Below are positions 47,408 to 58,050 of a DNA stretch of 64,000 nucleotides, one piece after another. Source of the DNA: Amyloporia xantha (lineage: Eukaryota > Basidiomycota > Agaricomycetes > Polyporales > Adustoporiaceae); contig JAYKKR010000043.1 in assembly GCA_036971615.1 (NCBI GenBank), positions 124,001 through 188,000 on the forward strand, given 5' to 3'. A program made the position numbers and the translations under genes. The notes beneath the pieces were generated by a model. The model saw only the letters and a program-made list of their open reading frames with translations. It was not told the origin of the DNA and searched no databases. The number at the start of each line of letters is the position of its first letter. Position 1 is the first letter of the stretch.

Positions 47408-49105
47408 TCAATTCAACTCCTTGATCCGCTCATGACTGATCCTAGCCTGTTCAGGGGGACTATGAACTGCTTGACTAGTCCCCGATACGTCGCGCGAGTT
47501 GATCGTAATATCCTCTTGAATGATGGCTTCAGCACGAGTATCAAGCTCGGCGCATAGCGCACGCAGAAGGATAGCAGGGACGCTCAAAACATGTGCCGCG
47601 TAGAACATAAGCTTGTGTGTGATGTGATTTGTCTTGGTTGAGCTCGCATTCGAAGTTGGTCCTGGTTTTGAAGAATTAGAAGGTGGTAGTGGGCCACGGG
47701 AGCGTGACGTGTCACTGAAGAATTTCGAGAGGTCCGACAGAACGCGAAGAGCATTCGCGCTTGGATGATTTTCTAAGTCCGAGTATGCCTGGTCTTGTCT
47801 TAGATCAGGACTCTCACCGGAGGGAGACGAGGTGGGAGAAATTTCTGTGACTGCCGAAGGCTGGAGTAGCCTCGCGGCGTCATGCAAGAGGATCGAGAAG
47901 AATGGCCTTGTCATGTTGTCCTATTAATGTGGCGAAACATCGTCATGACATGTAAAGTAGGAGGAACATATCAGCCACCGCCGGTTGCCAGATAGATGAC
48001 AACTGCTTACCGGCTCGAAGCGCGACCAAAGGTCGGTCACAACACTCGATAAGTTCGAGTGGATCGCCTTCGACTTGCGGTCCGTGAGGAATGGGATGAG
48101 TTGTGTGACGACTGTGCCCGCCTCTTCATGGTCTGAATCTTCCGACGAAAGAGTAGAGAGGGGTGATGTTGCAAAGTAGCGTGTGAGGTAGGAATATACT
48201 ATGCTTTGTGAAAGTAGGATTTAGGACCTAGTATCACAGCCAATGGAGAGCGCAACATACCAAATGGCACACAAGTTGTATAGGAGTAGAGGTCTCTTCC
48301 CTGCTACAGGTGTCATTTCCACCATTGACGCGGAGATCGCCATAATATTCGGCTTAACGCCGAACCTTTTGTCCTTGATACTGCTCGCTGGCTGCGGTAT
48401 AAGCTCTCCAGCTGCATCTAGTTGCGCGTGCGATTCCCACCAAGGCTCTATTCGCGCCCTTTCAAGCTCTTCACTCGCCAGCAGCTGCTGTGCGAGGTCA
48501 CTCTTTGGATCCCCAAGAGCCTTTAGGAATTCGTCTCGCTCTGCAGGCGTTAGCGCACCCCATAACTCGTCATAAGATGCGGAATCTGCCGATTCATGTT
48601 CATACGACATTACAAGGCGAAGGACATGAGACCTACCGATATCAAGACCACCAATTCTTTGTGCTAAGTCCATATCGGCTGCGTCATCGTCGTCATATGC
48701 AGGGTCCGATTCTAGAATGTCATCATCCATCGCTCCTTCCTCGAAATGTTTGAGCAGCTCTAGCATCTTGTGCCTCTCTTCTGCTGTCTTCGAGGACTCG
48801 CTACGCACGTCAGATTCAATCTCCTTGCGGTAAAATACCTCGGAGCAGTTATTGTGGGACTAAAACATCTCTTTGTTAGATTATTAGATGGTCACTACTG
48901 ACGATCATCTGGACTGCGTACCTCAGAACGGAAGCATGTTAACGAGCAATAGGGAATGTTGCACTGAGGGCATGTGTATCTCGAGAACTGTCTCCGGCAG
49001 CTATCAATGAGTCGTAAATCAATCCCAAGTCTGTACCGTACATTATAATGCTCACATTGCACAGGGTATAGTGCTGACAGCCTCAGTCGCCTGCGCTGAC
49101 TTCAT
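47408..49105 (-). CDS. zf-HIT domain protein, ZNHIT2-like
   Basis: Five exons, 49056-49105, 48922-49000, 48261-48859, 48011-48203, 47408-47920; 477 aa, ATG at 49105, all phases closing. The N-terminal HIT zinc finger (about residues 16-48) is complete: CAIC, YTCPQCNIPYCSLTCF and HNNCSEVFYRKE. It runs into the ZNHIT2-type helix (EERHKMLELLKHFEEG), an acidic stretch, LWGALTPAERDEFLKALGD, EPWWESH, and the conserved LLYNLCAICIVYSYLTRYF near the middle. ZNHIT2 relatives bridge the R2TP/R2TP-like chaperone to U5 snRNP assembly; that role is inferred from family. Head-to-head with DBP9 with 297 bp between start codons, so they probably share a promoter. Confidence 0.85.
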
Positions 49106-49402
49106 TGAAATCTGCACAGGCTCAGGATGTGCCGCCATATCGTGGTTCTGGTTGGGACCTAGCAAGTGGTGGGCGAAAGTTCAATGTAGGTTTTGATGGA
49201 GCTTGCAGGCTATCCGGGATGATAGTGGTTGAGAATCATCAAGCGGATGTCTGCAGAACAAGTGCAGAAGGAAAGTCCGGCTCGAGGAGCTCGACGTGTT
49301 AGTCACGTGAAAGCACGAAAAATGGTAGGCGCCCAGATCATACCTACTGGGATTCCTGTTCGCATCCTTGGTAGCCCCTCCCTCCTTGTTTTACTAGGCA
49401 CT
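49106..49402. promoter_or_regulatory. Short bidirectional promoter between ZNHIT2-like gene and DBP9
   Basis: Only 297 bp separate the two opposing start codons. No TATA box is obvious. Both genes act in RNP assembly pathways (snRNP and ribosome), so co-expression is plausible but inferred. Confidence 0.5.
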
Positions 49403-52068
49403 ATGCCTGACGCACGTCTGGTCGATACAAAGTCATCTTTTACTTCATTCTCGCATATCCTTGATGCACGTCTCCTCAGGGCTCTTGCGGACATGGGTTT
49501 TGCACGACCAACTCTAGTCCAGACTAAGGCAATACCTCTTGCTCTGGAGAACAGGGACATCCTCGCTCGGGCACGCACAGGAAGCGGAAAGACGGCTGCA
49601 TATTGCATACCTGTTGTACAGAAGATCCTCAATGCTAAAGCTGTGGGTATGCGTTGATGTACTTTTTTCTCGCTCGACTGCAAGGCATGGAAACTGTGAG
49701 GTCGTCCTAGATGTTTGGCTGCCTAGACCTCGGTCAGATACCTATGCTCAGTGAAGGAGATTAATGATCCTTTGCAAATCTGGACAACAAATGGACACCA
49801 CTCAGCAATGGTATTTGACCGGCCGATGAGCTCACGGTTATGCTCTGCATCAACTGACTGCTTTCATCGGATGTCTTAGCTACATTTTTCCGTTACAGAA
49901 TAGGACCGCTTGCCTTCTCCCTCCTGTATCTAGGCTCATGCACTGGAATATAGCGTTGACCCAGACAATTCTTTTATTAGAGCATCTCCCCGGATGGACC
50001 CTCGAGACAAATCACACGCGCTCTGATCCTCGTTCCGACCCGCGAACTGTCAGAACAAGTCTCGTCCCACCTGACTAGACTATTGTCCTACTGCGAAAAT
50101 GCAGTCACTATCGCAAACGTTTCTGCTGGAACATCAAGCCAATTGCAGAGGTATGTGTCCTTCCTCTTGGGCTTGAAGCGAGATGGCTGTACCTACTATT
50201 GCTGAACAGGACTCTCTTGACTGATCTCCCTGATATCGTGGTCGCTACGCCTTCTCGTACATTGAGTCTACTCCAGTCGAAGGTACGGCTCCGCATAATT
50301 CGCTAAGATCATGCATATTCTAATGCCGAAGGATTTATAGACATTATCTCTGGAATCGCTCGACACTCTCGTAATTGATGAGGCGGATCTCATTTTATCT
50401 TACGGACATGACGAAGATGTCCGCCAAATTTTCAGCGGGGATTTCTTCCGAAGGTCTTCCAGTCGTTCCTGATGAGTGCGACTATGACAGAGGATGTCGA
50501 GGCATTGAAAGGTCTTGCACTGCGCAGTCCCGTGAGTCCTGTATCATCCCCCTGTTGGAAGGTTTAGTGTTTATGCCTATGTAGGCAATATTGAAGTTAG
50601 AGGAAGATGAGGACGAAGCGGCTAATTTGAGCCAGTATTCTGTTCGGTGTGTGATACTTGAGTTGCGTCTCATTGCCATCATTCTTATACTGTTCTTGCA
50701 GCTGCTCTGAAGTGGACAAATTCCTTCTCACTTATGTCATCCTCAAGCTGAAGTTGATCAAAGGCAAATGTATTCTTTTCGTGAACGACGTGGACCGTTG
50801 TTACCGCTTGAAGCTCTTCCTCGAGCAGTTTTCAATCAAAAGCTGCGTCTTAAACTCGGAACTACCGCTCAACTCGAGGTATGTATTCATTATGATAATC
50901 GCAACAACCGGGGCTGATTAATTTCTAGGTATCACACAGTGCAGGAGTTCAATAAGGGCGTGTACGACTACATCATTGCATCTGACGAGAGCGCAGGGCG
51001 CGCTGAGCATGATCCCGAAGATGAAGACGAAGAAAACCAGCAAGAAGACGTAGAGGTAGAGGAAGAGTGTAAGAATAAATCCAGAGGCCAAGCTCAGATA
51101 CTAATCCCTATGTTCACAGTCACCACCACGCAACGGGAAGCTCCTACAGAAGAAGCCACTGCATCTGATCATGAAAGCCCTTCTCAACCCTCCCTCAAAC
51201 GCAAAAGACGCGCAGTATCCCCTGCTCCAGAACCAGGCCCGTCCAATACCCATCCAAAATCTATCAAGCGGAAACATAAAAAACGCAACACGGATGCCGA
51301 GTACGGTGTCTCGCGTGGAGTAGACTTTGTTGACGTCTCTTGCGTGATCAACTTCGACCTGCCATCGTCGGCGAGGGCGTATACCCATCGTGTGGGGCGC
51401 ACCGCGCGTGCAGGGCGCTCGGGTATGGCGCTCTCGTTCGTTGTTCCAAGCGAACAGTGGGGCAAAAACAAGGTCGTTGGATGTGTGGAGAGCGCAAAGG
51501 CTGACGAGAAGGTGTTTGGCCGGATTGAACGCGAGCAGGCTGCAAGGGGGAGCCAGATCAAAGAGTACAAATTTGACATGAAACAAGTCGAAGCGTTCAG
51601 GTATCGGATGGAGGACGCGCTGAGGGCGGTGACAAGGAGTGCGATCAAGGAAGCTAGGATCAAGGAACTCAAGGCGGAGATTCTGAATTCAGATAAGTTG
51701 AAGGTGCGGGCGGATTCTTGTCACTGCTTTTATTGAAGCTGACCCATGTGCCTTCGTAGGCTCACTTCGAAGACAATCCGCATGACTTGGAGTACTTGCG
51801 TCATGATAAGCCGCTGCATCCCACAAGAGTCCAGCCGCATATGAAACACATACCAAAATACCTCCTGCCCCGCATCACTCCGGTTTCGGGAGCCGAGGCA
51901 GGCTCCGAAGTTCAGGCCACCAACACCAGTGGAGAGGTCAGCTTTGTGCCTTTCAACAAAAATGGTGCTCGTGGCCGCGGTCGGGGTCGTGGTAGGGGAC
52001 GAGGCGGGCGAGGTGGAACGGGAGGAAGGGGCAAAAAGTCAGATCCTCTCAGGAAGTTTGGCCGTTAA
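49403..52068 (+). CDS. DBP9: DEAD-box RNA helicase Dbp9 (DDX56-like), with a one-base frameshift
   Basis: ATP-dependent RNA helicase for 60S ribosome biogenesis in the nucleolus. Exons 49403-49642, 49981-50150, 50210-50282, 50341-50531, 50585-50646, 50702-50878, 50929-51703, 51760-52068. Motifs in order: Q motif ([16 protein letters not shown]), [11 protein letters not shown] (I), LVPTREL (Ia), VATPSR (Ib), [17 protein letters not shown] (II, DEAD), LMSATM (III), then the Dbp9 signature [30 protein letters not shown], a charged insert, [10 protein letters not shown] (V) and HRVGRTAR (VI). The C-terminus ends in an RG/RGG-rich tail. In exon 4 the frame shifts between about 50440 and 50452: [13 protein letters not shown] is followed one base out of frame by [12 protein letters not shown]. 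All other junctions close perfectly. The first intron is long (338 nt). Confidence 0.9.
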
Positions 52069-52251
52069 GGCATCTATTGTGTCAATTGGATATTCATTGG
52101 AGATGACGAGCGTCGTCTCATCGAAATCTCGGAGACGACACAGAACAGAGCAGCAAATAGATCAGGATACATCGGTGCTAATACGACTGTCCACGGTGAG
52201 TACAGTAGATTCTACAATGTACGGATGGGTGGGTGCTACACAATCAATAAG

Positions 52252-54878
52252 TTAGTGCTGGGCCTTGACTCTGGTCGCAACCTGGCCTAGACGTATCTCT
52301 ACACTCGCAATGTCTTTCAGTAGGAGTTCGTGTCTCCTTTCCAGGTCGTCGAGCGTATAGTATGATAGGCTGTTGCTCGGGGTGTACTTGAATCCATGGT
52401 TCTCCAGCTCCTCTAACGGTTCACGCACTGGGGCCGCGACAGGAGGCGATTGAGGCCTCTTCGCCTCCTCGTTGCTGCGCATGCTCGACTGGCCGGCTCG
52501 CAGGAAGTGGAAGCTAGAAACTGTGGGTGTTTGACTTCTCCTCGACAGCATCGACATCGCAGATCCTGGCCGGGGGCTGGGGCTGGGGCTTGGCGGTACA
52601 TCCGTGTCCACACTAGAGAAACTTCCATCCGGCACAAGGAGCTCTTGTGAATGCAGATGGCTGCCTGTGGATGCGGACAAGATCGAGGTGCCTAACGTGA
52701 CGTCTGACTGCGAAGCGGTAGCAGACTCGAGTTTGTATGATGTACCATCTCCGGCGCCCATAACGACCACAGAAGTATCAAAACGGAGTTCCTTCAAGGC
52801 AGACGAGCGGCTGAACGACGTAAGTATACGCGGTTTTCGCCCGCTCTCGAGCACCTTTTTGCGCGCACTCATTCCGACACAATCGACGAGCTGCTTCATC
52901 GCCTCTCGATCCGATACCGCCCGACGTGGCGCAGTCCGTCGGATGGTGCTCGCGCGAGGTAAAGTCTGATGTGGCGTCAACATGCTGGGACGAACAGGCG
53001 TTGCGAAGGGATATCGCTGTAAGCCTGGCGTGCCTTGCACTGGACTAGAAGCTACTCGTGGGAAGGGTGTCGATGGAACAGACAGGCGATGAAGAGGACG
53101 GGGAGTATCGATCTCTCCATGCCTTGGAGATATCGACTTCGTTGGCTTAGAGAAGGCATCCTTAGGTGGTCCCCAGGAGAACCCTATAAACGAGGCTACT
53201 GGTAAGTCGCGTAGGATCGACCGGCTGGCCGTCTGGGACGGTGTCACCTGGCGCAAGGATCCACCCTGAGTGGATAGCGGTGAAGACTGGAACAAAGCAG
53301 AGAAGGCGAAAGGGCGAGATTCAGATATCTCTTGTGGAGAGTGTGAGCTCGCTTGGGGTATTTCTGACGGTCCAACAGGGGTTGAGTACGTAAATTGAGG
53401 AAGATGTAGATCGGAAGGCCCCTGCTCTAAAACCGACAACGCGATGTGATCCATACTATATTGGTCAGATTGTAGTAAAGTGACGATGTTATCCATACCT
53501 TCATGTAGACTAGACCAACGTGTCTGTTCGAAGAATGGGTGTTCCCTAATTTCATTGGTGCTGCCACGTCCCAGACGCAGCTCTGCACTCGTTAGTAATC
53601 TGTGACCCATGCAAAACGCTGATTTTAGTGACGTGAGGGAGACATTATATCCGCTTACCTGCGTAAAAGATCCTCAAGATGAATGGAAACAGAGACTGAC
53701 TTGTCAAATCGAAGACTCCTCTATGGTCAATCACAGTATAAGAATCAGCCTATGTTGATCAAAGGAATGTGCATACGTAGTGGTCTGTGATCTTGACGTA
53801 TGTTTTCCGTATGTCCTTAGCGAAGAAAGGCGCAATACCGTATGTCATCTCGTACAACATAGCACCCAAACTCCACCAGTCGGTCTCACGGCCGTATCCT
53901 CCACTATCGCCCTTCGGCAATGACGATTCACCATCATCCGACATTTCCAGCGCGACAAGTGCCTCTTCATGCGCTTGTAAAATCTCCGGAGAGATATAGT
54001 CACACGTGCCACAAGGAACAAGACAGTGCTGCCTCGGGACCCGCTGACTGCCATCAGGCGCAGGTGGAAGAAGGGGCGCCGCAGATCCGAAGTCAATGAG
54101 AAGAAGATGAGAGCTTGGAGTAAGAACAAAATTGTGGGGTTTTATGTCCCTAGTGTCGTAATAGCTGAGGTGCGGCTAGGCATATTATAGAGGAAGGGTG
54201 CCTCACCGATGCACAAAGCCTTGCGAGTGACACCAATGGATCGCACAGACCATTTGCGGGGCCCACCACTTGAGGTCAGACTCGGGTATCCGCCCATTAT
54301 GGGGACTGGATTCTACGACATCCCATAACGTTCCGCCCTCGGCATAGTCCATCACAAGATTGAGATGAGTCGGTGTTTGGAATGCGCAAAGTAAATGCGG
54401 TGCCCATTTCGTGTTAGTCTTGCGAGCTCGCAACAGAATGTCCCGCTCCAACTGAGGAAAACATTGCTGTAAAGGAAATATTAGTTGCCTTATATAGCAC
54501 AAACCAAGGAGCGACATGCATCATGAGTCTTGAGAGCGAATCGCTTTTCCGTCGACTTACGGACGTACACGCAGCCATCGAGCTTGCATGTTACTACATC
54601 GATCTGTGGAATGTTACTACATCATAGATTTGCTATCGAACACGGGGGTTACTCACCACACCATACTGGCCATACTCCAGTGTACCCACCACGTCTAAAT
54701 CCTTGTCGCAGAATCGGAGGGCATCTATCTGAGCGGTCTTCGCTGAAGCAGATTAGAGCTTAACGTCATGCAGAGCCCGGATACGTAAGACAACACGAAC
54801 AAGTCTTTCCAATAACACTTTGACCGTGAAGAATCCGGTCGAGCGCAAGAGCCTCACCGTCTTCGTCGCCATCGTCAT
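52252..54878 (-). CDS. AGC-family Ser/Thr kinase (DMPK/ROCK-like catalytic domain)
   Basis: Exons 54858-54878, 54657-54737, 54520-54603, 54207-54466, 53777-54149, 53659-53720, 53499-53599, 52252-53426; 718 aa with closed phases. The 21-nt first exon is tentative. Kinase domain: Gly-rich loop GTLEYGQYGV, VYVRKS (ATP-binding Lys), ERDILLRA (C-helix Glu), NLVMDYAEGGTLWDV, HRDIKPHN, LIDFGSA, and the activation-segment end GTCDYISPEIL, which is the form seen in DMPK/ROCK/LATS-type AGC kinases, then DWWSLGAMLYEMTYGIAPF. After it come the AGC C-tail (LHLPQFTY), about 300 disordered Ser/Pro-rich residues and a terminal coiled coil (LDDLERRHELLLKDIASVEIRL). One intron, 54467-54519, starts with GC. The gene is convergent with DBP9, 183 bp apart. 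Confidence 0.85.
54467..54519 (-). other. GC-AG intron
   Basis: Joins ALKTHD to QCFPQLERDI in the kinase gene. The donor reads GAT|GCATGT and the acceptor TTTACAG|CAA. The only nearby GT would shift the frame. All other introns in the window that I modelled use GT. Confidence 0.7.
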
Positions 54879-55221
54879 TCAGTAGTGCACCCAGGCGGGT
54901 TTTGCGTTTCTGCCATGATAGAGACATTCAAAAGTCATGGAGAATATAAGATATACAGAGGTGAGACTAGGATTATACTGAACCTGACTCAAGTAGACCG
55001 ACAAGGTCGAATTCACGACGAAACAACAAAACGCGATCACGTGGCTAACCTGGCCGGCGCGTGTGACCTTGTAGGGTGGACTGGTACACAAGTAACACAA
55101 CGACCTTCATTGCGATGCGAAATGCTATCGCCTGTACACGCGTCAGACAGCCTGATATATCCCCATACAGTACATGTTACAGAATACAAGATAGAACCCG
55201 CTCATGATGGTGTTACCACAT

Positions 55222-57240
55222 TCAATTTACCTTCTCAAACCAAACATCCGCCCTCTGCTCGACATCACCTTCGGTTTTAGGCGATCTCCTCTGGTCGAAT
55301 ACCACATCTATGATCCCTAGACCTACTACCTTTCCTTCACGCACCAAGAATTCAACGGGAACCTCTTTATCACCTAACTGTCGGTAGGCAAACGGGGTCG
55401 TGTCGTCGCCGTATCCGTGAGGGAACAGATATGAATGGGAGAAGAGGAAAACGTCCTTTGAACAATGCCGTAGGCGTACATGGGATGACCACATACGTGG
55501 CCAAGCAGCGTAGAGGGCAGGCTGCCCCTCAGCCAGCTCTTTACATGTAGTGTAGTCAGCAATGATTTTCTGATAGGCGGCGGAGTCACTTGACGGCGTG
55601 CAAAGAGTGAAACTTCCATATGCAGGACTAGAGTACGTGCCTGCATACAGCTCTAGAGGTACAGTGTGAGCCTCTTGAGCGGCTTGCTGCGAGTCCTGGT
55701 CAGCCTGCTCTGGTGTGGAGGGCTGGACAATCAAAGCGTCTGAGCCGTGAGGAAGGCCCAGAATATTCTCGAAGATTCTAAGCGAAACAGCGCGACAGGA
55801 TTGTTGCGGACCGTCCATGTTTGAGAGCGCAACGACACCGAGTTTATCCGAAGGCATGAGCATCACAATCGACGAAAAGCCAGGTATGCCTCCAGCGTGG
55901 GACACGATCTGATGTCCAAGAACTGGGTGAGCAAAGTATTTTTCAGGTGAATGTAAGCATGGGCTTACCTCCCTGCCTTAGTAAGACATACGGGTCCATC
56001 CCAACCCATATCCCCTTATTGAAGTATGTGCATCTGGACCCACAGCATCGACGATGTAGTGAGCCACAGTGATCTCCTCAAAGACAGAAAGAGGAATGAC
56101 AGTAGTATTCGACAGCGGATCGGTGCCACGGTTCAACAACATAGCTATCCACTTTGTCTGAACAAGAATCGTTAACGACCGTCATAGAACGTTCACATTT
56201 GTGATAGATTACTTGCATACCATGTCTCTAGTGCTGGAGAGGATACCACCAGGACCTGCGATAGCTTCCACTGATTCCGATTTGAACCAAAATGGGACAC
56301 GCCTTCCGTTTGATGACCAAGACCGACTTAATCGTCCTGTCCGTTTGGCTTCCTCCGGATTATAGGTTGTGTCATTCATGCTAAGAGGGGTAAATATACG
56401 CTGCTTAACGAAGGCTGTGAAGGACATTCCTGCATAAGTAGCCACGATGTGTGTACCCAACATGTACATCTGGCAGTTCAGAATTTTGGCGTAAGTATGA
56501 AGTGGAACCAATTGCAGTCCATAAAGTTGATAGATCCGCGTAAACCGAAAACACACCATGTTTGTATAAATAAATCGTTCTCTAAGCTCGTAGGTTGGCT
56601 TGAGATAGCGCATCCGCTTTATAATATCAGGCACAGTGTCCGTAGCGCTGTATGAGAGGTCGTGCCTGTGGACCTTAGTCAGGCCCTGATTATGACATTT
56701 ATATCTACGGCGGGCTGCGTACCCTGCTAGGCCAGAAACATGGGCCAGTATATCTCGCACATTTGCCTTTGCGGTAGCCCAAGGATCCGCGAGTAACCAT
56801 TCTGACTCGCCAGGAAAGAGGTCCTGAATTTTGGTATCCCACGTGAAAGCACGCACACCCTGCGGAAGAGGAGTTACGTTTCGTCCTTGCGCGAAATCGT
56901 TCATCAGGATCCCGATCGCGCTGGCGAGAAATGCCTTGGCACAGGAGCCAATGCAAAATAGAGTCTGTCCAATATGAGTTGTGAGCTTACGCTGATTTTC
57001 GTGAAAGAAATGCATACTGACATCTGCAGTAGGCGCAGCACCTTCTTCGGATACTTTCCCCCATGAGCTGAATGCAGTTTGCATCTCGCCAGATTCAGTC
57101 AATCGCACTGCGGCTACTGACAGGCCCAGGACATGCCATCGTGCAATAGCTTTCTCCGCAAACGAAGAGACGTCCACGGTTATGGCCCAGCTAGACTCGG
57201 AAGAGGGGATTGAGTCCATATCGGAGGGTATGGAAGCCAT
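55222..57240 (-). pseudogene. Serine beta-lactamase-related hydrolase, copy 1, disrupted by an in-frame stop
   Basis: Exons 57022-57240, 56723-56964, 56557-56665, 56221-56469, 55969-56157, 55222-55908, the same six-exon structure and intron positions as the intact copy at 58,051-60,035. Class C beta-lactamase/LACTB fold: SxxK nucleophile motif GSCAKAF, YxN motif as IYTN, and SHAGGIPGF at the KTG-equivalent position. In exon 5 the codon matching Arg of the paralog (SYRGRE) is TAA (55978-55980), which would end the protein after 332 of about 564 residues, before the HxGG motif and the C-terminal domain. No alternative splice pair restores the frame. The remaining 3' sequence is otherwise open, so inactivation looks recent. 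Substrate unknown; fungal relatives include esterases and transpeptidase-like enzymes. Confidence 0.7.
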
Positions 57241-58050
57241 ACTTCTAACGATGGAGTGATGTACACCGCCTGAGTGAGATAACTGTGAGAAGTCGATTAA
57301 CCATGATGATAGATCATACCTGCGATTTTATACAAACATGAGCGTCTTTGTGGGATCACACTTCTATCAATGGACATAATCTGCGAAGAAAATTCAGATG
57401 AAGTATGGTCGGGGGTCACGGTCAGTATGGATGCTATGTAGTATCAGCGCGGAGTTGATTTGGAATAATATTGTTCTCTAACCCTATGACCAGCATTTCG
57501 CAGACCTTGAGATTTCCAGAGTCCTATCGCAATCAAGCAGTGACGAGACTTCAAGTTACGCATTTCTTCCCAGACTAAACCCGCTGTTAGAAGCCACATT
57601 GAGACTAATCGTCTTGTGACATCCCTGTCGCTGTCCACGGAGGTACCCGCGTGAAATGTTCCGCATCGACACCACTGACTGTGCGGGACAAGGCAGTATT
57701 AGTTTCAAAGATATCAGATCAACAATCTCGGGCGTCAGCGCTCAAGCTGAATCCAAGCTTGATAAGTCCCATATCACGACTCTTGGGAGACTGGTCAAGG
57801 AGATATCCTTGGCCTATACAAGGTAAATTAGAGAAAATGGGAAATGGAATCCATGATTTCAGTTCATGCTGCCTTATAGACCGAGTTGAGCCGATCATGC
57901 GCCTACTATAACTTACACTTTCTGCGGCTTGACAAAGTGTACTAATACTAGCTGCCTCAGGCTGTCTCACACAGTGCAAGAATAATGCTTAATATAGTGT
58001 CCTAGAATGTATCGGCCAGGGAATTCAAGTGATGCCTTTACTGCTGTGAC
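57241..58050. other. Intergenic interval between the two tandem paralogs
   Basis: Promoter of copy 1 and 3' flank of copy 2. No gene or repeat seen. Confidence 0.5.
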
